Shown here: one piece after another, positions 1 to 4,536 of the stretch
Layout of the letters: the number at the start of each line of letters is the position of its first letter
How positions within the stretch are numbered: position 1 is the stretch's first letter
Source: CAYUUP01 sp964447925
GTDB lineage: Bacteria > Bacillota > Clostridia > Oscillospirales > Oscillospiraceae
Direction of reading: 5' to 3'
Assembly (NCBI GenBank): GCA_964447925.1
Contig: CAYUUP010000098.1
Location: forward strand, 1 to 5,295
Length of the DNA stretch: 5,295 nucleotides
Translations under genes and position numbers: made by a program
The notes under the pieces: generated by a model
Told to the model about the DNA's origin: nothing
Database searches by the model: none
What the model saw: the letters and a program-made list of their open reading frames with translations, nothing else

Positions 1-1
1 C

Positions 2-1012
2 TTTGAAAAGCTCCAGCTCCCCACCTACAAAAAGACAAAGCGGGGCTACTCCACCGATGCCGCCGTGTTGGAAAAGCTGCGGCCCCAGCACCCCATTATC
101 GACCAGATCTTGGAATACCGCCAGCTGACGAAGCTGAAGTCCACCTATGTGGATGGACTGACCCGGGCCATTGCCGCCGATGGCCGTATCCATACCTCCT
201 TCCAGAACACCGTCACCGCCACCGGGCGGCTGTCCTCCGTGGAGCCGAATCTGCAAAACATCCCCGTCCGCACCCCCCTGGGGGCGGAGATGCGGAAAAT
301 GTTTATTGCCGGAGAGGGCAACGTGCTGGTGGACGCCGACTATTCCCAGATTGAGCTGCGGCTGCTGGCCCACATTGCCGGGGACGAAGCCATGAGGGAG
401 GGCTTCCGAGCCGGGGCGGACATCCACACCGCCACTGCCTCCCAAATGTACGGCGTTCCCCAGGATCTGGTGACAAAGCAGATGCGTTCCTCCGCCAAGG
501 CCATCAACTTCGGCATTGTCTACGGCATCTCCGACTTCTCTCTTGCAGGAGATCTCCATGTCTCCCGCAAGGAGGCCAGGGGCTACATGGACCGCTACTT
601 TGAAAAATACGCCGGGGTGCGGCAGTATATGGACAATATCGTGATCCGAGCCAGAGAGCAGGGCTATGTGTCTACAGAATTTGGCCGCCGACGCTGGCTG
701 CCGGAGCTGAAGAGCAGCAACTATAACCTCCGCTCCTTCGGGGAGCGGGTGGCCCTGAATATGCCCATCCAGGGGACGGCGGCGGATATTATCAAGCTGG
801 CCATGGTGCGGGTACAGGCCCGGCTGAAGTCGGAGAGACTTGCCGGGCGGCTGGTGCTTCAGGTACACGACGAGCTGATTGTGGAGTGTCCCCAGGCGGA
901 GGGGGAACAGGTTGCCGCCCTGCTGGAGGAGGAGATGGAGCGGATTTGCACCCTATCTGTCCCGCTGGTGGCAGAGGCCAAGCTCGGTCGCTCCTGGGCC
1001 GATGCCCACTGA
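2..1012 (+). CDS. polA: DNA polymerase I, C-terminal polymerase domain (5' end outside window)
   Basis: This is the 3' part (336 codons) of a family A DNA polymerase. Pol I fills gaps and replaces RNA primers during replication and repair in the cytoplasm. The frame is open from base 2, beginning FEKLQLPTYKKTKRGYSTDA, which is the usual Pol I stretch before the thumb/palm. Visible family motifs, in order: TATGRLSS with QNIPVR; motif A DYSQIELR, with its metal-binding Asp at 338-340; the O-helix RSSAKAINFGIVYG, with Arg at 485-487 and Phe at 509-511 (the position of E. coli Phe762); and motif C QVHDE, with catalytic Asp at 869-871. All polymerase residues I can check are intact. The 5'-nuclease and 3'-5' exonuclease domains lie upstream, so proofreading status cannot be judged. 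The stop is TGA at 1010-1012. rimI starts 53 bases later with no terminator between them, so cotranscription is likely. Confidence 0.97.
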   Translation, partial: FEKLQLPTYKKTKRGYSTDAAVLEKLRPQHPIIDQILEYRQLTKLKSTYVDGLTRAIAADGRIHTSFQNTVTATGRLSSVEPNLQNIPVRTPLGAEMRKMFIAGEGNVLVDADYSQIELRLLAHIAGDEAMREGFRAGADIHTATASQMYGVPQDLVTKQMRSSAKAINFGIVYGISDFSLAGDLHVSRKEARGYMDRYFEKYAGVRQYMDNIVIRAREQGYVSTEFGRRRWLPELKSSNYNLRSFGERVALNMPIQGTAADIIKLAMVRVQARLKSERLAGRLVLQVHDELIVECPQAEGEQVAALLEEEMERICTLSVPLVAEAKLGRSWADAH

Positions 1013-1065
1013 TGCGCCGCCCCCTTTCATCCTTTTTCGAGAAGTATACAAAGGAGTCTTGAACT

Positions 1066-1575
1066 ATGAATGACCCCACTCTCGTCCCCCTGTCCCAGCG
1101 GAAGGGTCCGGCGGTGTCCTACCGGCTGGTTCCAATGTCCACAGAGGACATCCCCCAAATTGCCGCCTTGGAAAGGGAGTGCTTCTCCCGCCCCTGGTCG
1201 GAGCATCTCCTGGCGGACGCTCTTAATGACCTCACAGCCTCCTTTATCGTGGCTCGGGCCGATGACGGCCAGGTGCTGGGCTATGCCGGTATCCACGTGG
1301 TGGCCGGAGAGGGTTATATTGACAACATCGCCGTCCGGCAGGAGTACCGCCGCCAGAAGGTGGCCTCCGCCCTGCTGGACGTATTTATCCGCTTTGGACA
1401 GGCCAACGGGCTGGAGTTTCTGACCTTGGAGGTGCGGCCCTCCAATGCCCCGGCCCTGGCGTTTTATATGAAGCATGGCTTCGTCCAGGTGGGGCGGCGG
1501 AAAAACTACTACGACGAGCCGAGAGAGGATGCTATCCTGATGACCTACACCTTTGGAGATGAGGAACAGCCATGA
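1066..1575 (+). CDS. rimI: Ribosomal protein S18-alanine N-acetyltransferase RimI (GNAT family)
   Basis: RimI transfers acetyl from acetyl-CoA to the N-terminal alanine of ribosomal protein S18. The 169-residue product has the GNAT fold. An N-terminal strand (VSYRLVPM, about 17-24) is followed by the typical RimI segment ALERECFSRPW (34-44). Next come the acetyl-CoA loop YRRQKVASALL (94-104) and the RimI signature LEVRPSNAPALAFYMKHGF (121-139) with YYDEPREDA (148-156). The conserved Gly of the Q/R-x-x-G-x-G/A loop is Lys98 here. The ATG at 1066 has AAGGAG at 1051-1056 with a 9-base spacer. RimI is usually about 150 residues, and a GTG at 1114 behind GGAAGGG (about 1099-1105) would give 153 residues, so the real start could be internal. 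The stop overlaps the tsaD start (ATGA, 1572-1575), the RimI-TsaD neighbourhood common in Firmicutes. Function is confident by family; the start is less so. Confidence 0.93.
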   Translation: MNDPTLVPLSQRKGPAVSYRLVPMSTEDIPQIAALERECFSRPWSEHLLADALNDLTASFIVARADDGQVLGYAGIHVVAGEGYIDNIAVRQEYRRQKVASALLDVFIRFGQANGLEFLTLEVRPSNAPALAFYMKHGFVQVGRRKNYYDEPREDAILMTYTFGDEEQP

Positions 1576-2594
1576 ATATACTGGCCTTTGAGAGCAGTTG
1601 TGACGAGACGGCAGCAGCTGTGGTCCGGGACGGGCGCACCGTCCTTTCCGACTGCATTGCTTCCCAGGTGGAGATGCACACCATCTACGGCGGAGTAGTA
1701 CCAGAGATTGCCTCCCGCAAGCATCTGGAGGTCATCGCCGCCCTGTCGGAGCAGGCGCTGACAGAAGCGGGCATCTCCCGCCGGGAAATCGACGCTGTGG
1801 CCGTCACCTGCGCCCCCGGACTCATCGGCGCCCTGCTGGTGGGGGTGAATTTTGCCAAATCCGCCGCTCTGTCACTGGGCGTCCCCCTGATCCCCGTCCA
1901 CCACATCCGGGGGCATATTGCCGCCAATTACATCACCCATCCCAGCCTGACGCCCCCCTTCGTCTGCCTCTGTGTCTCTGGAGGAAATACTCTCATTGCC
2001 CACGTCCGGGACTACACCGATGTGGCGCTGCTGGGGGCCACTCGTGATGACGCCGCTGGGGAGTGCTTTGACAAGGTGGCCCGCGTGCTGGGCATCGGCT
2101 ATCCCGGCGGCAGCCCCATGGACAGGTTGGCCCAGGGAGGAGACAGCACCGCCTACCCCCTGCCCCGCGCCGCCGTCCATGATGCCCCGCTGGATATGTC
2201 CTTCTCCGGCCTAAAGACCGCTGCCCTGAATCTGATCCACAACGCCAGTCAGCGGGGCGAGGGGCTGGACCTGCCGGACTTCGCCGCCTCCCTAGCCAAA
2301 GCAGTCAGCGACACCCTGGTACCCCGTGTAGTGGCGGCCGCCCGGCTGACGGGCTGCAGCACCGTATCGGCGGCGGGAGGCGTAGCCGCCAATAGCCGCA
2401 TCCGGGCTGACCTCACCGCTGCCTGCCAGCGGGAGGGGCTGCGTCTCTTTCTGCCTGGGCTCTCCCTTTGCGGAGACAACGGAGCCATGATCGGCTGCCA
2501 GGGATACTATGAATATCGGGCAGGACACACCGCAGGCTTGGATCTGAATGGTTACGCCAATTGGGACATTGGGCGTAATTTTCCGAATTGCTGA
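1572..2594 (+). CDS. tsaD: tRNA N6-adenosine threonylcarbamoyltransferase TsaD
   Basis: TsaD (Kae1/Qri7 family) transfers the threonylcarbamoyl group from TC-AMP to A37 of ANN-decoding tRNAs, making t6A. In bacteria it works in a complex with TsaB and TsaE. The 340-residue length is typical. Visible landmarks: N-terminal ASKHA ATPase start AFESSCDETAAAVV (5-18); YGGVVPEIASRKH (39-51); the metal-binding HHIRGH with His111 and His115; the nucleotide loop SGGNTLI (136-142); GATRDDAAGECFDKVARVLG (155-174); MSFSGLKTA (209-217); AAGGVAANSRIR (267-278); and the C-terminal metal Asp in CGDNGAMI (Asp302). All expected metal ligands are present. The start is fixed by the ATGA overlap with rimI, with GAGGAA at 1561-1566 five bases upstream, consistent with translational coupling. 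No tsaB or tsaE is in this window; they must lie elsewhere. Confidence 0.98.
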   Translation: MNILAFESSCDETAAAVVRDGRTVLSDCIASQVEMHTIYGGVVPEIASRKHLEVIAALSEQALTEAGISRREIDAVAVTCAPGLIGALLVGVNFAKSAALSLGVPLIPVHHIRGHIAANYITHPSLTPPFVCLCVSGGNTLIAHVRDYTDVALLGATRDDAAGECFDKVARVLGIGYPGGSPMDRLAQGGDSTAYPLPRAAVHDAPLDMSFSGLKTAALNLIHNASQRGEGLDLPDFAASLAKAVSDTLVPRVVAAARLTGCSTVSAAGGVAANSRIRADLTAACQREGLRLFLPGLSLCGDNGAMIGCQGYYEYRAGHTAGLDLNGYANWDIGRNFPNC

Positions 2595-2595
2595 C

Positions 2596-2622
2596 AGGAG
2601 GTTCCGTTTTATGTATACTTGA
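2596..2622 (+). other. Orphan Shine-Dalgarno and ATG with a three-codon reading frame (MYT, stop)
   Basis: A perfect AGGAGG (2596-2601) begins one base after the tsaD stop and is followed, after a 9-base spacer, by ATG (2611). The frame reads Met-Tyr-Thr and then TGA (2620-2622). Beyond this stop the same frame stays open for about 31 codons, without any product I recognise. The site looks like a functional translation start with no gene behind it. It may be the remnant of a lost third gene of the rimI-tsaD operon, or a minimal ORF. Confidence 0.4.
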
Positions 2623-2658
2623 TATCTGCGCGCATTTTTTCACTTCCTTGAAAAGAGT

Positions 2659-2689
2659 CCAGAAATTTTCCAGATATTGCCAGAATTCC
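2659..2689 (+). repeat. Three phased CCAGA direct repeats
   Basis: CCAGA occurs at 2659-2663, 2670-2674 and 2680-2684, each followed by an A/T-rich half (AATTTT, TATTG, ATTCC). The repeat periods are 11 and 10 bases, close to one DNA helical turn, so all three would present the same face to a protein. The units are short and could be chance. Confidence 0.35.
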
Positions 2690-2708
2690 CTTGTAATATT
2701 GGGGTTTC

Positions 2709-2738
2709 TGTGTAAAACCGTGTGGAAAAAGTGGAAAA
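2709..2738 (-). promoter_or_regulatory. Cluster of DnaA-box-like 9-mers
   Basis: Read on the - strand, 2709-2717 is TTTTACACA and 2721-2729 is TTTTCCACA; both fit the relaxed DnaA box TTWTNCACA. The adjacent 2730-2738 is TTTTCCACT, one mismatch away. All three have the same orientation. The relaxed consensus occurs by chance in AT-rich DNA, and no dnaA/dnaN genes are nearby, so this is probably not a chromosomal origin. Binding is unproven. Confidence 0.3.
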
Positions 2739-2824
2739 CTCCTTGTATTGTTCCCCTGTGCTAAGATTATGGAAACCGCGAAAATGTCCTGTTTTTCGCC
2801 GGACGTCCCGATTTTCTCCGTCCT

Positions 2825-2851
2825 GTCCCGGAATATCCCCCGGGACTTTTT
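2825..2851 (+). terminator. Rho-independent terminator downstream of tsaD
   Basis: GTCCCGG (2825-2831) pairs with CCGGGAC (2840-2846) around an 8-base loop and is followed directly by five T (2847-2851). It is a short but GC-rich 7-bp stem. It would end transcripts of the polA-rimI-tsaD unit with a 3' untranslated tail of about 250 bases, or end a small RNA from the intergenic region. The left arm can also pair with 2854-2865 (see findings). Confidence 0.65.
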
Positions 2852-2962
2852 CAATATTCCAGGACCTTTTCGCCCATCTCCTTCCGGTGACAGCCGCCCC
2901 CCGGCCAGTAGGGCCGCGCAGGGTGATTACTATTTGTTTAGATTCAAGGGGATTATACAGCT

Positions 2963-2992
2963 ACTTTTGAAAATTTGTTTAATTCAACAAGT
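2963..2992 (+). repeat. Imperfect inverted repeat upstream of the SDR promoter
   Basis: ACTT (2963-2966) plus TTGAA (2967-2971) pairs with TTCAA (2983-2987), a bulged C, and AAGT (2989-2992). This gives a 9-bp stem with one bulge around an 11-base AT-rich centre. It sits about 55 bases upstream of the putative -10 of the SDR operon, a plausible place for an activator site. AT-richness makes chance likely. Confidence 0.25.
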
Positions 2993-3015
2993 TATATTTA
3001 TTTTTTTATTTGTTT

Positions 3016-3049
3016 TGCCAGTGCATGGCGGTGTGGCATGATGTATAAT
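3016..3049 (+). promoter_or_regulatory. Putative promoter of the SDR operon with TGCCA-N13-TGGCA inverted repeat
   Basis: A perfect -10 hexamer TATAAT lies at 3044-3049, with a TG dinucleotide directly before it. No good -35 is at the normal distance; the closest match, TTGCCA (3015-3020), is 23 bases away, too far for an unaided sigma-A promoter. The stretch where a -35 would sit is spanned by an inverted repeat, TGCCA (3016-3020) and TGGCA (3034-3038), which suggests dependence on an activator. Start of transcription would be near 3056, giving a leader of about 68 bases. Confidence 0.4.
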
Positions 3050-3068
3050 GGTAGCAGGCAGGGGGATA

Positions 3069-3120
3069 GATCAAACTCTACCCATCTCACGTCAAAACCA
3101 AATGAAAGGACGATCAAACT
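3069..3120 (+). repeat. Direct repeat GATCAAACT in the SDR leader
   Basis: The 9-mer GATCAAACT occurs at 3069-3077 and again at 3112-3120, 43 bases apart. A related GTCAAAAC lies between them (3091-3098). The second copy occupies the spacer between the AAAGGA ribosome binding site (3105-3110) and the ATG at 3124, which is why that spacer is unusually long at 13 bases. Confidence 0.35.
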
Positions 3121-3123
3121 AAC

Positions 3124-3915
3124 ATGGGAATCTATGCTGTCACCGGCGGCTCCAGCGGGATTGGCGCCAAGACCGTAGAGTACCTGCGGGCGCAGGGACA
3201 CCTGGTCTATAACATTGATGTCAAAGGAGGCGACATCGAAGGGAACCTGGCCACAAAGGAGGGCCGCAAGGCCGTGGCGGATCGGCTCCACCTCCTGTGT
3301 GAAAACGGGCTGGACGGATTGGTCTGCTGCGCAGGCGTGGCCGCCACCTGTGGCAACCTGAAGCTGATCATCTCCCTGGACTACTATGGCACCGAGGTAC
3401 TCTGTGAACGGTGCAAGGATCTGCTGGAGATGCGCCATGGTTACTGCGTTGTTGTCTCCTCCAATACCATCTCCCAAGGCTTGGTGCGCCGGGACGTGGT
3501 GGACGCCCTGACCAACGGAGTGGGCGAGGAGGATGAGGACCGGGTGCTGGAGCTGCTGGAAAACTATGATGTGGCCTCCAACTGCCACCCTATGTACGTG
3601 GCCGCCAAGTATGCCCTGGCCCGATGGGTACGCCGGGTATCCGCCGACTGGGCCGCCCGGGGGATGCACATCAACGCCATCGCTCCCGGCAACATTGCCA
3701 CCGCCATGACCGCCAAACTGGAGGGCCGTATGTGGGACGCCTGCCTTGCAACGCCCATTCCTATCCACTATCACGAAGCGCGGCTGATGGATCCGTCTGA
3801 CGTGGCCCAGACCATCACCTTCCTGGTGTCCCAACGGGCCCACGGTCTCAACGGAAATATCGTCTTCTGCGACGGCGGCACCGATGCGCTGCTGAACGCT
3901 GAAAAAGTCTATTAA
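3124..3915 (+). CDS. Short-chain dehydrogenase/reductase, 3-alpha-hydroxysteroid dehydrogenase/carbonyl reductase-like
   Basis: A 263-residue classical SDR, predicted to be a soluble NAD(P)-dependent oxidoreductase of alcohol/carbonyl groups. Visible: cofactor loop TGGSSGIG (7-14); Asp33 ending strand 2 (NIDVK), which favours NAD(H); CCAG (68-71) in place of NNAG; VVVSS with catalytic Ser113; Tyr158 and Lys162 of YxxxK (YVAAK); NAIAPGNIAT (184-193); and a C-terminal CDGGTDALL (249-257). Ser to Tyr is about 45 residues, versus about 13 in most SDRs. The extra helical segment (about 120-155, GEEDEDRVLELLEN) matches the layout I recall for Comamonas testosteroni 3-alpha-HSD/carbonyl reductase, as do GLDGLVCCAG and the ending. 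The helix-4 Asn of the catalytic tetrad appears to be Asp86. The start is ATG 3124 with AAAGGA 13 bases upstream. It is followed after 15 bases by an NTF2-like gene. The SDR call is firm; steroid specificity is inference. Confidence 0.93.
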   Translation: MGIYAVTGGSSGIGAKTVEYLRAQGHLVYNIDVKGGDIEGNLATKEGRKAVADRLHLLCENGLDGLVCCAGVAATCGNLKLIISLDYYGTEVLCERCKDLLEMRHGYCVVVSSNTISQGLVRRDVVDALTNGVGEEDEDRVLELLENYDVASNCHPMYVAAKYALARWVRRVSADWAARGMHINAIAPGNIATAMTAKLEGRMWDACLATPIPIHYHEARLMDPSDVAQTITFLVSQRAHGLNGNIVFCDGGTDALLNAEKVY

Positions 3916-3930
3916 AGGAGGGCTGTCACC

Positions 3931-4257
3931 ATGATGAAAGAGTATATTGACGCCATGCTTGCCCAGGATCAGGTTGCCCTGGCCGAGTGTTTCGTCACCG
4001 AGGGGCGGCTCTCTGATTACTGCCCCTCCAACAACGATATGCAGAACTTCCATATCTGTGGCAAGGCCGCCATTGAGATGTTCTTCCTGCATAAGTTCTT
4101 CTTCCATATCATCACGATCTCCGATCCAGTCATCACCAGTGAAACCACAGCGGACTACTTCGTGGCCTACGGCACCCAGTATATGCATGTTCAGGCCACC
4201 ATCGGCAGCTACGATGAAAACGGCAAGATCATCTCGCTTACCGTTCGGCCGCTGTAA
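3931..4257 (+). CDS. Small NTF2/SnoaL-like protein
   Basis: A 108-residue soluble protein with no signal peptide or membrane segment. Its pattern fits a compact NTF2-like (cone-shaped alpha+beta barrel) protein. An N-terminal helix with YIDAMLAQDQVALAECF (5-21) is followed by a variable loop. Next comes CGKAAIEMFFLHKFFF (43-58), resembling the G-x-x-A-I-x-x-F helix of SnoaL proteins, then three likely strands ending YDENGKIISLTVRPL (94-108). Members of this fold include ketosteroid isomerase, SnoaL cyclases and bile-acid 7-alpha-dehydratase BaiE, but many have unknown roles; I cannot assign a reaction. It is shorter than the usual 120-150 residues. ATG 3931 has an excellent AAGGAGG (3915-3921) with a 9-base spacer, and a second ATG follows at 3934. 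It sits 15 bases after the SDR and before a strong terminator, so the two form an operon and may act on the same compound. Confidence 0.8.
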   Translation: MMKEYIDAMLAQDQVALAECFVTEGRLSDYCPSNNDMQNFHICGKAAIEMFFLHKFFFHIITISDPVITSETTADYFVAYGTQYMHVQATIGSYDENGKIISLTVRPL

Positions 4258-4278
4258 ACCGTTATATCAAATTTGATT

Positions 4279-4309
4279 GCCCCCCGGCTCTTGGCCGGGG
4301 GGCTTTTTT
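4279..4309 (+). terminator. Strong rho-independent terminator of the SDR/NTF2-like operon
   Basis: GCCCCCCGGC (4279-4288) pairs perfectly with GCCGGGGGGC (4294-4303) across a 5-base loop and is followed by six T (4304-4309). The hairpin begins 21 bases after the stop codon. It closes the two-gene operon and isolates it from the SPFH promoter downstream. Confidence 0.95.
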
Positions 4310-4451
4310 GAATGCAGAAAGCGGATCCGGCTCCGTTGAGCGCTTCCGTCTGCTATTTTTCAGCGCAGGACGCAGCGAAAATCACTGCTCGGTTTTCCAT
4401 TTCCCTCTCAGCCTCTTTTGTTCTAGCCGCTCTGGGGGAGTACCCCACAAA

Positions 4452-4471
4452 ATTTGAAAATTTTTTCAAAT
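4452..4471 (+). repeat. AT-rich 20-bp palindrome upstream of the SPFH promoter
   Basis: ATTTGAAAA (4452-4460) and TTTTCAAAT (4463-4471) are perfect 9-bp arms around TT. It ends 5 bases before the -35 hexamer, where an UP element for the RNA polymerase alpha subunit, or an additional regulator site, would sit. The A/T tracts also predict intrinsic bending. Confidence 0.5.
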
Positions 4472-4476
4472 CACTA

Positions 4477-4505
4477 TTGACAAGCGTGTATCTATGTGAT
4501 ATCAT
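4477..4505 (+). promoter_or_regulatory. Sigma-A promoter of the SPFH gene
   Basis: A consensus -35 TTGACA (4477-4482), a 17-base spacer and TATCAT (4500-4505), one mismatch from TATAAT, make a strong housekeeping promoter. Transcription would start near 4512, inside the right half of the overlapping palindrome, leaving a leader of only about 25 bases before the ATG at 4537. Confidence 0.8.
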
Positions 4506-4523
4506 AATGATATCACATAGATA
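4489..4523 (+). promoter_or_regulatory. 35-bp palindromic operator overlapping the SPFH promoter
   Basis: Positions 4489-4505 and 4507-4523 are perfectly complementary 17-bp arms around a single central A (4506). Each half contains the octamer TGATATCA, itself palindromic (4497-4504 and 4508-4515), with centres 11 bp apart. Two dimers could therefore bind side by side on one face of the helix. The element covers the -10 and the presumed transcription start and touches the AGGAGG ribosome binding site (4523-4528). A bound protein would block initiation. As RNA, little of it is transcribed, so a DNA operator is more likely than a hairpin. Confidence 0.85.
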
Positions 4524-4536
4524 GGAGGATATTTCC

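Larger units (their letters stand above)
2595..3123 (+). other. AT-rich intergenic region between tsaD and the SDR operon
   Basis: About 530 bases without a convincing gene. Its base composition is clearly more AT-rich than the flanking coding DNA. Open frames of 64-97 codons exist on both strands, but none has a good start, recognisable domains or protein-like composition. In order it contains: a strong Shine-Dalgarno followed by an ATG that stops after three codons (2596-2622); three phased CCAGA repeats (2659-2684); DnaA-box-like 9-mers (2709-2738); a terminator hairpin (2825-2851); an imperfect inverted repeat in AT-rich DNA (2963-2992); and a likely promoter -10 (3044-3049) with a 70-base leader. 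It could hide a small RNA ending at the terminator, but I see no clear promoter for one. Confidence 0.7.

Noticed and set aside
1027..1476. 149-codon open frame on the - strand antisense to rimI
   Set aside because: It is a shadow of rimI with no motif or credible start.
2627..2640. TGCGCGCA followed by six T, resembling a terminator
   Set aside because: An 8-base uninterrupted palindrome leaves no room for a hairpin loop, so it cannot form a stable terminator stem.
2609..2854. 81-codon open frame on the - strand in the tsaD-SDR gap
   Set aside because: It does not overlap a gene, so I considered it. The start is TTG with only a weak AAGG nearby, no domain is recognisable, and the terminator hairpin lies at its 5' end.
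2722..3041. Two overlapping + strand open frames of 82 and 97 codons in the gap
   Set aside because: They run through the terminator hairpin and AT-rich promoter DNA, have no good ribosome binding site, and their Pro/Phe/Arg-rich composition is not protein-like.
2998..4188. 396-codon open frame on the - strand antisense to the SDR and NTF2-like genes
   Set aside because: It lies opposite two genes with clear family motifs and good ribosome binding sites. Its His/Gly/Val-rich composition is that of a codon-phase shadow, and no domain is recognisable.
4314..4353. Possible hairpin GCAGA-AGCG with CGCT-TCTGC just after the terminator
   Set aside because: The arms are interrupted and the loop is large, there is no T-run, and the site lies between a terminator and an independent promoter; no role can be supported.
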